A DNA stretch of 64,000 bases from Agarophyton chilense (GCA_030374765.1 JARGXX010000068.1:3472001-3536000), one strand, 5' to 3'; positions 1 to 11,960 are shown, numbered from the stretch's first letter. Notes: generated by a model not told the origin, from the letters alone. A program made the numbers and translations.

Positions 1-612
1 TCTGAATCTCAGTGATCCTACCGGAACGAGCCTACATTATCTGGCAAAATTGGCTTCTTCTCTCTACAATTAGGTACAGATAGTCAAAGCTATTGAACCC
101 TTTGGTCGTCCATTTTGCTTTAAAAGGACCTAAAAGATTATGCCTGACCATCCTAATTTTTTGGTGATGCATACTCTACGCAGCAGCGTTTTGGATCATT
201 TGGTCAAGTGTCGACTGGTTAGAAAAAAGAAGCAGGAGAGGTTGATGATGAAATTTTCGTAGAAAATGAAATAATGTCATCGAACGAGCTAGTATGACCG
301 ATGGGAAGTCAGCGGGCGAAAGAGCTGCTTACTCAAAGCACTGCAAGCAAGAAGAAACTTCTTTTAGCCGCGAAAGCTTTTGAGATGCAGAAAGATCGCA
401 ACGCTGCTGTTAATCGCTAAAATTACATCAAGCATTTTTCCCAGTCTCAAGCAGGAGTTAATCTTGGAGAAACTGAAGAGATGTTTTGCCTAACGCGCTC
501 CGATGCACTTTCATGTGCACTTGATCGCTTACAAAATGCTCCGAATGCTGCGTTAGAGCCAGTTGATGTTCGCGAGGTTAAGAAAAATATGGATAGAGAT
601 GGGATGGATTAA
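1..612 (+). pseudogene. PIF/Harbinger accessory protein, C-terminal part (broken)
   Basis: This is the 3' part of the second gene of a PIF/Harbinger transposon, the DNA-binding partner (trihelix / no-apical-meristem-like) that works with the transposase. The best stretch starts near 300 (PMGSQRAKELL), which resembles the RPxGxKxAK motif of these proteins, followed by a basic helical tail. It ends at TAA 610-612. One in-frame stop lies at about 418-420, and the N-terminal part is off the window or decayed. It is convergent with the transposase at 680-1967, the usual two-gene layout of this family. The identification rests on motif resemblance and this context. Confidence 0.5.
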
Positions 613-679
613 TTCTAATATGGTGGTTACAGCATACAACAAAGCAATGTATTATCCCCCGGAGTGAGCCGGGAACTTT

Positions 680-1967
680 TCAGAGGTGTTCCATTACAAG
701 TTGTATGGTGTTGTGGTATTCCACAGTATTACCAGTAAAGAGGTTAATAGCACAAAGCGTATCCAGAGATCCGCGAGGAGTTGTAGTTGTGCTATCGAAT
801 GGTAATACCAACTCCCACATTGGTGTTACAGTACCTTCTATGGTAATATCGGTTAGATTATTCTCTACATCAGATGCGTCCTCATCTTCGTAAAGATCGT
901 CTACGGTCATGTTATGGAGAATGACACAGCATTTAACAACTTCTCCCATGAAGCCCTTTGAAAAGAACCGCCCTGGACGGGAGATTACATGCTATTTCGA
1001 TTGTAAAACACTGGATGCACGGTTGACTTCTTTCTAAGCAGCCTCCTGATGCGTAGCCAGAAACTGTTCTTGTCGAGTTACTTTATCACTACCATTATGT
1101 ACAAAACAAGGCCAGCGCGGGTAGATGCCATTTACCATCCAATATGGAACTAATCGTCGAACATCTCCAATCTAGTACTCCATTGGTGGAGGATAAACGC
1201 CGTCTGCAATCCATTGAAGAATAGAGGAAACATCCGAGACATTAATTTCATTACAAATACCAGGCATTCCCTCTAAATGCGTGCCAAATTCAAAACCTAT
1301 CGTCCGCAATCGTCTCTAGAGCAACTGCCGCAGATCCCTCCTTTCCAGTGAAGTGTCCATTCCAAGCTGTAGGGCAGTTCTTCCACAACCATTTACAGCA
1401 ATCTAAACTACCAAGCATTCCAGTAAATCATCTATCTTCAGTTCGTTGCAGTAGTTTTCGAATGTCCTCTTCAGAAGGCGCGCGTAAGTATTCCTCTCCG
1501 AAAATTTCTATCATGGAAGACACAAAACATCGCAAGCACTCATCCGCTGTAAAAGCTCCAATACACGTGTATTCATCGACGAAATCGACTCCACATCCGT
1601 ACGTCAAAACAAGCATAGCAGCGGTTAGTTTTTGATTTGTAGAGAGCCCCAGGAGGCCAGTACAATCTTTCTTTGGAGTAAACTAGGGATGAGTGCACAT
1701 TCGATAAAATAGTCTCATGTATCGCGGTCGGTATATTCGAAACCGACGTCGAAACAGGTCATCAGAATAAATGGGAGATCCACTAAAGTAATCTTGATAC
1801 AGTCTTTTAGCACCTAAAGCCCTCCCTCGGTCAATAATTGGAGCCCGGCCGGGTTGTGATCGGCCACGACGAGACGGCTCACAGTCGTCTGAATCAGAGG
1901 AAGCGAGTAGATCTTTGACACTGAGGACAACATCCTCGGAATAAAACTCATCAAGGAAAGTATTCAT
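680..1967 (-). pseudogene. PIF/Harbinger transposase (plant_tran/DDE_4 type), broken
   Basis: Three blocks in order on the minus strand match this transposase family. The N-terminal block (1967-1683) contains RLYQDYFSGSPIYSDDLFRR. The middle block (1616-1428) contains MLVLTYGCGVDFVDEYTCIG and EIFGEEYLRAPSEEDI. The C-terminal block (949-680) has the signature CCVILHNM. The blocks lie in different frames or are separated by stops, so the gene is dead. The DDE stretch between 1428 and 950 is too decayed to read with confidence. A second copy of the same family lies at 24790-25980, and its middle block aligns with this one (LAYGVGADALDKYLQL). Confidence 0.8.
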
Positions 1968-2311
1968 GATGATTAAAGCCTTAAGAATATCGTACTAGGC
2001 AGTATGAGAGAAGGCTGTTTGCAGTTGAAGGGCCGAACCGGTGGGAAATCATGAAATTCACCAAATTTGGCAAATGACCAAATATGGCCGTGCCCAATGA
2101 AAGACTTTCAACTGGAGCAATTATTTCCTCATTTGCTCACACTGGTGGGTATGCTCTCAGTACTTAGAAAACCATCAAGAAACTAATTTCAGAGCTTTGC
2201 AGAACCAGACCTAACCCACAGTTTTCTGATCTTCAAATTTTTTTTGACAAGATTGCGAAATTTAAAGAAAGGCTAAAACCAAGAAACACATTTATTATAT
2301 TCAATACTTAG

Positions 2312-3924
2312 TCATTTCACATTTTTCTCTACCACTTGGATACAGAGCTCCTGCATAGAGCTGTAGAATGATTTTATAAACTCTTCGCTCAAATTATTCC
2401 AACATTCAGTCACACGTTCCAGGGGGTTTCTATCATCTTGGAATTGGTGCATATTTGCGTTAATGCGGCTTGCTAAAACCCCCCATATGTTTTCCATAAT
2501 GTTCAAGTCAGTTGACTTGGCCGGCCACTCTAAAACATTAACATTATGATCAGCCAACCACTTTGTAGTATACACTGATCGGTGTATAGAAGCCCCATTT
2601 TGCTGAAAATAATACCTTTGTGTAATTTTTTCGGCCGCAAATGGTAACAATTGCTTCTGCAAAACCTTGTAATACTTGGTAGAGTCCATTTCACTGGCTC
2701 AAACGACCAGATTACTTAAACCATAATAAGAACAAGCACTCCACAACATCACAGAGTTTTCTCCATTTTGTCGCTAAGATAAAAAAATATTTTTCTTCCT
2801 TTTATTGTGCAAAATATTGAGAAACCACATCTAATCCATCTCAGTTAAATTTGTATTCATCTGAAAGAATTGTTTTTTCTATTTTGTCATAGAAAAAGGC
2901 ATCTTCTTTCGAGCACGTAAAAATCTTTTCTATTCATGAATTTTGGTCATCATTGGTACCTTTTTCGTGTTCATATAGATCAAATTGGGATCATTCAGTC
3001 ACAACTGTTGTATACGTTTGACAGAAACAGGAAGAAAAAGATCATTACTGTAGTATGCTGCACTGTCGGAATGTCGATGGAAGATTTTTTTGGCTAAGTA
3101 TGATGATACTCATAAGTGAGTGCAACGGCTAGGATGAAGTTGTGAAGCGACACCCCGCAGATGGTCCGTGGGGTGGTATGTTACACGTGGGACCTCGGTC
3201 TGCCACGGCGCATCCGATTCGACTTTTTGTAGGGAAATACCGGATTGGCAAAGGCGCATATACTGTAGTGAGTAGCCACGTGGCAAGCATTATCTTGTAC
3301 TGTAGAGAGGTTAATCGGCTAGCCAAGTTTATATCTAGATATTAGTATGTGCGGCGCTCACCCCTGTGCACTGTACTTTACGCACAGAAGGGAGCGCCGA
3401 CTCCAAAGTAAAGGAGACAACAACCGGGTTCAGAACTCACTTGTTCCTTGTTCAGGATTCCTTAACCGGAGATCCGGACAAGATACAACAAGTAGTTGTC
3501 CGTTCAATAGTACCAACCACCATCATTGGCTAGTGGGGCCTTACAACCCCCCTTCTAGCTCGCTAGTGTTGTGCTCTACCACACCTTCCCCTTAGCCGCC
3601 AGCACCCACTCGGCAGTCCCAAACACTGTCGCAGGTGTCTACTCTCTCCGTAGAGCTGATACTACAATGACGAATTTCTCTTGTAGAGCTAAATGAGTTT
3701 GAAGCCGAGCGTAATAGAGCTTTTTTAGCCGTAAAACTTATTTTTTGTCGGTAGCGCCTTTGTAGCGTTTGTTGTAGTTGTCGGGATCTTTCAGAAAGTT
3801 TTGGACCACAGTGGGAGGGAGAGCTTTCGATAGTTTCAGAAATTTCTCTTTGAGAACAGCTATGAAATGAAGATGCAAGTGTCATACCTTTTTCTGTATC
3901 AGTCAAAGGTGTTCCACGACCCAT
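2312..3924 (-). pseudogene. Tc1/mariner transposase split by a solo LTR
   Basis: A Tc1/mariner-type transposase in several pieces on the minus strand. The N-terminus at 3924 (MGRGTPLTDTEKG, then SQREISETI) is the helix-turn-helix DNA-binding part. The first catalytic Asp is in a readable ILSDEYKFN block near 2870. The C-terminal block (2689-2312) holds YFQQNGASIHRS, where the second catalytic Asp has become Asn, and WPAKSTDLNIMENIWG with the third catalytic acid intact. The frame is interrupted by several stops and by an LTR at 3049-3666. Removing the LTR and one copy of its duplication makes the two halves contiguous. The gene is clearly dead. Confidence 0.8.
3049..3666 (+). repeat. Solo LTR, family A (copy A1)
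   Basis: A 618-bp unit starting TGTAGTATGC and ending GATACTACA, that is TG...CA with inverted ends. It aligns along its length with the LTR at 52995-54295 and, reversed, with 59808-60474. It is flanked by ATTAC (3044-3048) and ATGAC (3667-3671), a 5-bp target duplication with one mismatch, and no internal retroelement sequence is attached. It therefore entered the Tc1/mariner gene as a complete element that later collapsed to a solo LTR. The small frames inside it are not genes. Confidence 0.8.
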
Positions 3925-4352
3925 TTTTATGTTTTTAGACTTTGGAGATGTAGGAATTTTAGAGGAAAATTTTGTTGGTGCTTTTGTTTTATTCAAAATG
4001 CGCGCGCACTAGGTAAAAGAGAAAAGTACTGCATTGGAATTTAATTAGATTTCGGGTTTTTTTCTGTACATAGTGTTATTGACAATTTAGGAAATTAGAG
4101 AAGTTCATTAATGGCGTCTAAAGGGTTTCATTTCTCTTTTTTAAGCGTTAAAAGAGATGAAGTTGAGGAAAACATGATAGAAATGAAGTGCATCAACAAA
4201 AAGCGGGGTGGCTTTAATTAAATTTCACGCACTAAACGAATGCCCCGATTATGCCGAGAAATGAAGATTTTCCAAATAATTTCTGCGTCACTCGGAAGCT
4301 CACGGACTGTATACAGGCGGGTGCCCAGGTGCACAGGTGAAAAATGTATTTC

Positions 4353-4500
4353 GTGTGGGCCACACTAATTAAGAAGCTTCAAATCTCGATTACCTCACAT
4401 GAATTAGCGCGGACCACACTAAATCTGTATCCACACTAATCCACGACAATCTTTATTAGTGTGAATAATACTTGTACGTAGTCACATTTATAGTGTGGTC
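4353..4500. repeat. Terminal/subterminal repeats of the pogo-like element
   Basis: About 150 bp packed with the word CCACACTA or its complement TAGTGTGG. It includes the palindrome GTGTGGGCCACACTAATT at 4353-4370 and an inverted pair GACCACACTA (about 4413) and TAGTGTGGTC (about 4491). It lies immediately downstream of the pogo-like transposase, where the transposase-binding end of the element is expected. The same 18-bp palindrome occurs in reverse orientation at 34756-34773. Confidence 0.55.
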
Positions 4501-5600
4501 TCTAGAGCGGAGCTCGAAGCAAAGCGTCCTACCTCTGCTCCTTCAAAAAGTTTCCTATGCTTCGAGATAATTGCCTGCAGCTCCAGGAAAGGCTGGCGTT
4601 CTCTCCGACGCCCGTTCACGTTCAAGCCGATTTCGCACCTCATAATTTCTTTCCCCGCACATGAAACCCCCTCCGAGTCTCTCTGTGCGTTAACAGCGCG
4701 AACAGACTCAGCTGCAAGTTTTAGAAAGTGATGTTTGCCTGTATTGGATAACTGTCTCGACGCTCTTTGCCCATCTACCCACATTCGACTATCCAACATT
4801 GTCATCTTGAAATCATCCTACTGATTTCTCTGATTAGTCTTCAACTTTTGGATAACAAAACTGTCAGCTGGTTTCACTAGATGTGTCGCGTTACAGGGAA
4901 AGAAACACAGCTCGGTATTGGTTTCCTGCAGGGCTGCTTTGACATCTTAGGTGACATCATGAATGTTAACATTATCCGCATATACCACACGTTTTCTACC
5001 ATTCGGCAGTGGTGTAAACACTTTAAGTTCTCACACCCACTCCAAAAAGTCCCTCTTATCCATCCACGCCTTTCGTCTTGTACGGTGAAAGACTCCAAAA
5101 ACATCGTCAGGAAGACCCCCAATGTCTGCATTCTTTAAGATTAACATGAGTGTTTCTAGACGAGCATTTGGCCCTCCTTAGATAAATATTATCATGGTCA
5201 TTCCGTCACCTCATGACACAACGTCTGCTTATCGAACGTGACTGTCTCCTACTAGCACCAATGTCTTATGATTAACCATGTTTATGCATAAATACGTTTC
5301 ATCTGCGTTAAATACATCTTCATCTAGGCATTGGAACGAAAATCGAGAGCAAGTTGACCTAAATGGTAAGCCACCTCCTAGTCGATTTATTCCTGCTTGG
5401 CCGGGGATATCTTTAGTTTACCGCACTGAGAGCGTCTTACTATTTGGGTTCGCTCCATAAACGACTGTATCCAGCTGCCCGTAATTCCGTGTTTTATATA
5501 TGTGCGTCAATCATAGTGGAGTTCTACATGGCTGTTGTACTGTTTTCGACCAAACACAGCGCTAAACGGGGAAGCAAGCCCCCATTTACATTCACTCCTG
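4488..5600 (-). pseudogene. Pogo/Tigger-like DDE_1 transposase, broken
   Basis: Read on the minus strand, the order of motifs follows the DDE_1 family (Tc1/mariner superfamily, pogo branch). First comes VFNADETYLCINM (first catalytic Asp, near 5290), then GGPNARLETLMLIL, then VYADNVNIHDVT (second Asp, near 4980), then HLVKPADSFVIQKLK (near 4860). The last block, 4805-4488, contains HHFLKLAAESVRAVNAQRD. Frames shift between blocks and several stops are present, so it is a pseudogene. The DNA-binding N-terminus is not readable. The 148 bp next to its end carry repeated TAGTGTGG words that look like its binding sites. Confidence 0.75.
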
Positions 5601-5639
5601 CTGTCCTCATTCGGTTAAATCTTTTAGTAGATTTTTCGT

Positions 5640-6540
5640 AGAACAACAGCCCATAAAACCATACGGCGTCCTCTCCCAAGTTTTGTTTTGCAGTACTGGC
5701 ACTTTACACTATGCTGAGTAGTCCGAACAACCGATACGATATCGTTCTTTTGCGTCCGGTCATGACCTACAACTAAATCTATTCTGTCCTTTTAGTATCG
5801 AACGGCACGTTGTAGGTTTGCTTTATAGCTGCCTCTGAAAAGCATTAGAAACTTGCGAATAGCACTACCGTAAAGATTTTTTACACCATTGGACGATTTG
5901 ATAAGCTATTCAATGAAGCGAAAGCTTCAAAAGTCGGCGAAACTTCATAACGAGTTGAAAAAGGGTAAGTCTGCCTTGCGCAAGAAAGGAGACGGGAACG
6001 AAAATTAATACAAAAACAACGACAACAACAACGACATTTTTTATTTGACGGGCACGGGGGACGTGCTTCCTATGTCAGGGGGGTCTGATATACAGGACGG
6101 AGACACAAAGAAAGCAAGTGCACGACAACGACAAAGGTGGAGACACAAGAAGAAAATTCAAAGTATACTTGAGGGACTTCGAAGTGGGCTTTATTGCTTG
6201 TATGCCAGGCATGTCTACCTGTTTCTACCGGTACAAGAGAGAAACGCTGTACAAAGACTGGCGAGAAATATCTTGCAAGGCATTGGGGAGTATTCATTTA
6301 GCCAAAATTATTTCGTTGCGGAGGAGTCCGTAGGGGAGATTTATTCTACGTTCGAATACAGTGACCCAAATTAATGGGTCTGGCTGAATCCGGACCCAGT
6401 ATCATTGTCAGAAAATGGTCTGGCAGCCTCGGCTGAAATTATCTCATTACTACTGTGGGATATACAGCTACATGACTAGAAATTTTATTCGAGAAAATGA
6501 AGAGGTGAAGGAAGTGAAGAAGCCGTCTTGCTGAGTGGAG
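5640..6540. other. 5' part of the tyrosine-recombinase retroelement, function unreadable
   Basis: A 109-codon frame at 6045-6374 (plus strand) is rich in K, R and Q near its start (ASARQRQRWRHKKK). It could be the remains of a gag-like first ORF of the retroelement that follows, but I recognise no domain. The rest of the stretch shows nothing further that I can support. Confidence 0.25.
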
Positions 6541-6544
6541 GCGA

Positions 6545-7226
6545 TAGACTACAGTGCATTGATTAGAAAATTGGTTGAAGGCGGATTAGTAGATCTGAGG
6601 GAAAGAAACCCGAAATTTGGGAATGGTGTTTTGCGGTCCCTAAAAAAGAGGGAAAACAAATGCTAATAATCGACGCCCGGAACGATAATCTTCAGTTTAT
6701 TGACCCCCCAAAGATCGAGCTTCCTAACCTAGGACATCTAGCAAGATTACACATCCCGTCAGGACGAACGCTGTATGTTGGAAAGTCAGACATGGAAAAC
6801 CAATTTCACTGAATGTGATTACCAGGATGGATGAATACGTATTTCAGTTTGCCACCAATCGAAGTCGAACGGAAAAAATTATTCCCCGTCATGCTTTCAA
6901 TGCCCATGGGATGCTCACACTCTGTCTCCGTGGCTCAGAAAATCCATTCAGAAATCTTAGCTCGCGCTAAGCTCTCCATGGACGACTGGGTAGCGGATTC
7001 AATCTCCGTTGGCGAATATAAATTTGGAGCTTACGTGGACGACTATTTTTCGTTTGGAACAAGCAAAGAGATGTTTGAAAGCACTCTCCGGGCCGTGATA
7101 AAGGAGTCTGAGCGTATTTCTTCGCCTGTGCAGGTGACAAAAGTATCATGGCCAGCAGAAGAAGGAAGTACAGAAGTTTTGCAATTTGAAGTGGGAACAA
7201 ATGGCATATTGACTCCAAAGCTTTAA
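6545..7226 (+). pseudogene. Reverse transcriptase of a DIRS/Ngaro-type element
   Basis: The readable protein runs FAVPKKEGKQMLIIDARN, then LYVGKSDMENQFH (first catalytic Asp region), then PMGCSHSVSVAQKIH, then FGAYVDDYFSFG (YxDD box, here YVDD). This arrangement matches the RT of tyrosine-recombinase retrotransposons rather than gypsy or copia. There are stops in the 6540-6830 part; from 6831 the frame is open for 131 codons. It is followed by RNase H and tyrosine recombinase in the order RT-RH-YR. No methyltransferase domain was noticed, which would favour Ngaro over DIRS1. Confidence 0.75.
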
Positions 7227-7399
7227 AAAAATGAGAACGCTGATAATAAATTACCGAAAACATGCTGTAAAAGAAGATATGGAAGCTGCATGAAGTGCAA
7301 AGCATAGTTGGAAAATGGGCGTGGTTTATGCTCTTAGGGAGGCCGCTCTTTTCAGTCTTCGAAAGAATATATTCCAATACGTCCTCGACCAAAGAATAA

Positions 7400-7905
7400 G
7401 TTGGCGGCAACGTGGTTAGCCGGATGAAGCTGGAATTAATTTTAAAATTAGCGCCGTTGATGCGGATTAATATTTTTACGCAGTTCAAAAAAACAATCAT
7501 TTGTACAGACTCAAGCTTAATTGGCGGAGGAGTAGTTTCTACCGAGTGCCGAGATCCATTAAAAGTTTGCGAGGGATCATATCGGATTGAATGGATTGAA
7601 TAACAGGAGTGAAAAACTGCGATACGACATCGTTGGAAAAAAAAACACCTGATACACATCCTAGAGGGGGAGGCAATCATTCTTGGTTTGCTTTGGCTTC
7701 TTCGAAATCGAAATAATTGTCAAACACGGAAAATTATGTTGATTGATAACCAGTCGCTTCTTGGAGCTTTGCTAAAGGGACGTAGCAGTAAGCGAAGCTT
7801 TAACCGGATTTGCAGACGCGTTGCCGCGTTGTTACTAGTTGGTGATTTCCCATTGGATAATTTTTATGTCTTTAGCCGGAAAAATCTAGCCGATGAACCG
7901 TGACG
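7400..7905 (+). pseudogene. RNase H of the DIRS/Ngaro-type element
   Basis: A first block around 7490 reads TIICTDSSLIGGGVVSTE, the RNase H strand with the first catalytic Asp. A second block at 7688-7903 reads MLIDNQSLLGALLKGRSS and ends FYVFSRKNLADEP, the characteristic end of RNase H in tyrosine-recombinase elements, with Asp in both motifs. The two blocks are in different frames, so the gene is inactive. Confidence 0.65.
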
Positions 7906-8868
7906 GGCTTATTGATATAGCTCACCGACGGGTAAAAGCGGCAACACTGCAGGGATACCGGAAGAACCTTTGTTATTTCGTGGAGTGGCTGCCGCAACAA
8001 CCAGTCGCTCGCCGTCGATGTAGGAACGCAGAAGAAGTTGATAAATTGTTCACGAGGTATTGCATTGATCTTCTTCATGGTAATCGGCAATCGAAGGCAG
8101 GGGGTGTAGCTCAGGCAAAATAAGCGTTGGAATTTTTTCTCCCCGAACTCAGCGAGAAATTAGTATTGGAAAATCAAAGTATACAGGGCTGTAAAGCATT
8201 GCGCCCTAACCTTCATTTTGGCGTGTGTCCGACAATAGTTGTATACGGATTGGCATTAGATCTTTTTGAACACGGGGATCCGGATCTGGGGGTTGGATTG
8301 TCGCTGCTGTTTGATGGGTATCTCAGGCTAGGACATTTATTGCAGCTAAAAGTATTGGATGTCGCCATGTTGCCGCGAACCGAAACGCGGCCGCATTATG
8401 GGATGCTCAATATTGCGAAAGGAAGACGTGGCCGTAACGAAGCCATCACAATAAGGCCGTATTTTTTGGTGGTTTTGCTGAAAAAGTTGGTTAGAAGAAA
8501 AAAGATGGCTGAAGCGAAAGGTTCTTTTCCCGTATCAACCGGCCCGGTTTCGGGCCGGCCTCCGAAGAGCCGTCGAATGTCTAGGGATTCCGTTCGCAAT
8601 TACTCCAAACATGCTTAGGAACGGCGGGGCGACCAGCGATAAGCATTATGCTCGCCTCGCAGACCAGGATATTAAATGCCGAGGACGTTGGCAAAGTGAT
8701 AAGATTTTTAAGGGATATATTCAACCACATGAATTATATCAAGCGCTCAACGAATTATCCCGGGCCCAACGTCAGGCATTCGAGGTTGTTTACACCAGAG
8801 AATACAAATCTTTCAACGAGCCGCCGCCAGATTGGGCTAGGGTTTTAGATCATCATGTGAAAACTTAA
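7893..8868 (+). pseudogene. Tyrosine recombinase of the DIRS/Ngaro-type element
   Basis: This enzyme would integrate the circular cDNA of the retroelement instead of a DDE integrase. The core-binding part begins at ATLQGYRKNLCYFVEWL. Catalytic residues seen are Arg in GYLRLGHLLQL, Lys in NIAKGRRGRNEAI, Arg in LRNGGATSDKHYAR, Trp in RGRWQSDK (the usual His/Trp position) and the nucleophile Tyr in FKGYIQP. A single in-frame stop lies at 8121-8123, and a frame change falls exactly in the His-x-x-Arg motif near 8610. It starts inside the RNase H end, typical of compact pol genes. Family assignment is confident; the gene is dead. Confidence 0.8.
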
Positions 8869-8898
8869 GCCGATAAACGTTTTCGTTCAAGTTAGTTC

Positions 8899-8933
8899 GT
8901 CAGTGTTCTGCACCCGACTCGCAGAATTCTGAC
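8899..8933. repeat. Stem-loop just after the recombinase gene
   Basis: GTCAG-TG-TTCTG pairs with CAGAA-TT-CTGAC across an 11-base loop. It sits about 30 bp past the recombinase stop, where the terminal repeats of such elements usually begin. It could be part of the element end; I could not find the matching repeat at the 5' side. Confidence 0.35.
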
Positions 8934-9229
8934 ACTCGGAATCAGGTTCGTGAAAAAATCGTTTTAACAGAAAACTGTCTCCTGGAATATCAACTTAGAA
9001 TGTGGAACCTATATCATAATGAAGTTTAGTTTGGATAGTAGTAGTGGACCTGGTTGTAAGAATTTAATGGGTTTTGGTCTAGGATTGGTTTTTTGGGGAG
9101 TGGGGGTGAGCTGGCTAGGAATTGATTATTTTTATGGTTAACTCGCTCGGATGACATCGCGTGGTAGTTTAAAACAATATAGCTTCGTATTAACATTTGA
9201 AATGTTGTTGTCAAAAAAATATTCTTTAC

Positions 9230-11960
9230 CTTTTTAATATTAGATAGTTAAAAATGCGAAGCGTAACAGTACGAGCGTAGCGAGCTGTCATGTAGTCAAT
9301 GAGAGGAAATGATAAAATGGGGTACATCGTTCTAGAACAGGCTTGTACAGTAACCACTCGAATGGATACAAAACAGGACTATCCAGTGCTTAGTGTTCTA
9401 TTCCAGTGCGGTGGACGACGTCAAAGTCGTACTCCATCTGGATGAGTCTCTATCGAGCTAGTTGTATGAATGAATCTAGTAGACTATGTATCCTCTATAA
9501 GGTTTAATGGTCCGTAAGGATTCTGAAACACAATGTTTCCAAATATGGCCGTAAGTGGATATTAGTCCAGATAACTGCAAGGCATTCGATTTTTGTGGTA
9601 TTGTAGTCTCGTTTTGGTTTCTCGAGCGTGCGGCTACAACACCCGCTAGTATTATTTCATCACCCCGTCGTTTGTGAAGTAGAATGCAGCCAGCTTTCCG
9701 GTTACAAGCATATTTATTTAATACATACGGAACTCTATCGAGAGATGGATACCCAGTATCGATTGGCGTACTAACCACTGCCGAAGCGCATCAAAGGCGT
9801 CTTATTATGACTTGAAAGGCGTATGCAGCTTCTCCTATCTATGGTTAGGGGCTTTAATGTACCTGAGTAATTGGAGGCAAACTGCCAAAATACAAATCAA
9901 AATCCCAGTGACGAGCCAGTTTCCGTTCGATTTGTAGAGAGCTTTGCCTTTTTGATTCTGCTTCATGCCTTACATCATACTTCCAACTTTCGTGAACAGA
10001 TAATGTTAACAAAGAAGACATTTGTGTTTCGAAAACCGGTATTTATCCGAACAGACCATGATATTGGCGTGCTGCAACACACCTAGAACAATGTCCACAT
10101 GCTATTAGTACTCTTGAACCGCACGGGAGTAGAAATTGACGTCGTCCAGGTACTCCACTTCGTACTGATACTTAAACCATGACAGAACGAAGAACAGAGC
10201 CCGCTGGAACTTCCATGGCCGAATCTTTGACCCAAAAGATATTCTTTTATACCGATGGAAGCCTATATGTGAAATAAATCTCGTCTTACCTCGATCTGTT
10301 TCCTCGATGTCGTCATATCAGCAACCGATACTGGCATTTAAAGCTGTGAAAATAGGCGCACTACAGAAGGCGTCCATATACTCATTCTTACACGGAAGTG
10401 GTTAGGCATCCCGTGCGGGAACAAAGTGGCGGGAATGATAGTCTCCGTAGAATCGAACACTACCATAGGTTTTCCGAGGAAACACCACCAGAACGTCCCA
10501 CTCTGCTGCAGATAGTTCTATGAAACCGGCCTTAGGCTTTTTTCTTCTACTGTTGATTTCTTCCCGCTTCAACAGTTTCCCTCGCCGTAGGGCATATGGT
10601 TTTCAGGGTTTGTGCCAAGGTTGAGGCCTACGCGGTGTTTCGCCGGCGGTGTTTCGCCGACTTCACTTGGCCTAGGTGACCAGTGAACATATTTTGAAAT
10701 GGTCGGAGCAGCTTCAAGACCCTATTTTGGTCGGTTCTATACTTTTGAGGTATGTGAGCTTTAAAAGTGTAGTCTTCTGTTTTGGATTTGGCTCCGTTCG
10801 GTGGCTTAGCAGTATTTGCCGAATCGTGGTTCGGGAAATCAGGTCCCCCCTTCCTTACCGTCGGTGCCCGGCGAAGGCCACCGTTTGGATGTAATGAGCG
10901 CAATTGGAGAAGGAATTGCAAGCCTGATAATGTTCCGCTTGTAGAGACGTACTGCGGGATCAGGGAAGTGAGAAACCAGAACCTAAAAAGGGGCATCTAG
11001 TCAGAGTTCCATAACGCCGGTTGCAAGTAGAATAAGCTCTCGAAGCCCCGTGCAGAAGTGCTTTGTAACACCAGAATTTATTTTCTCAGAAAATTGAAAC
11101 AAGTCTCAAGAATTCTGGAAAAAAATCCAACAAAACAGGGATCTTTGGCATACGGAGACCTGATTACTTCCCCTTCTAACAGAAGTTTCTCACTGACTTA
11201 CTGCGTTAGCCAGCTTACGCTACCACGTCGACCAAACGCAGACACGTCAATATTTCGTCACGTCTTCGGAATTAATTATCCCTACGTACGCTCTGAACTA
11301 AGACAACACCCTGGGTGGCTCACAACCACCGTAACTGGGAAGAGCGCTGTCGGTGTTCCTTCGCTGAGGTGGGATTGGATTAATAAGGCCTAGCCGAGTG
11401 GTTCGGAGCAGAATCCGACAAATTGATAGAGTCAGAATCGTATTCTTTGTGGTTTAGCTTCCCTCTCTTTGAATGTTCCTACCTATGCAGGACTTTTACT
11501 AGGCGAGCCAACTTCGCATCTGGATCGTCTTGAGAGGGTTCTTTTATCAAAATGGTTTATTACAACGTTTTTGGGTGGGCCCACCTGCGATTAAAGTGGG
11601 TCTCCAGCTGCTCCACAAAGGTAACTGTTCGACTGAATTTTTCCAACAACGAGTTAACAGCTGCCTGTAAGATGTAGAGATCCTCAGAAATTCTTTCAGT
11701 AGGAGTTTTCTCAACCACCTAAAGGAGCGCGCGAAACTCTTCTAGAAGGTCATAATATGTGGCATGCAAGGTAGGCACATGGTTATCCAGGTAAGTTTCC
11801 TGGGGTTTGTTCAAAAAAAATCCTGTTCCGGGGAAGGTGTCCCGGAAGCTGCGGTGGACGGAGCCAAACTGGAACCATCATTAATGGCTGTCATTAAGAG
11901 AAACGGAACCGTCCCTTTTGAAGGAGATGGGTTCAGAGTCAGAGAATGAAGCCTCGCGGT
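9230..11960 (-). mobile_element. Decayed Ty3/gypsy retrotransposon, reversed
   Basis: On the minus strand, high to low coordinate, the order is that of a gypsy element. A Pro/Ser-rich then helical gag-like region (about 11950-11500) contains TPTERISEDLYILQAAVNSL. A protease-RT linker follows at 10996-10628 (NRVLKLLRPFQNMFTGHLGQ, compare LxxFxDMWxGxLG in family members). Reverse transcriptase has KFQRALFFVLSWF and YLDDVNFYS near 10200-10130. RNase H lies at 9778-9476 (YACNRKAGCILLHKR then NETTIPQKSNALQLSGL). All parts are frameshifted. No LTR pair was recognised, and the gag call is the weakest part. Confidence 0.6.

Noticed and set aside
11388-11430. tRNA-like start (GCCTAGCCGAGTGGTTCGG)
   Set aside because: No T-arm or acceptor pairing follows; it lies in the reversed gypsy region and is probably chance.
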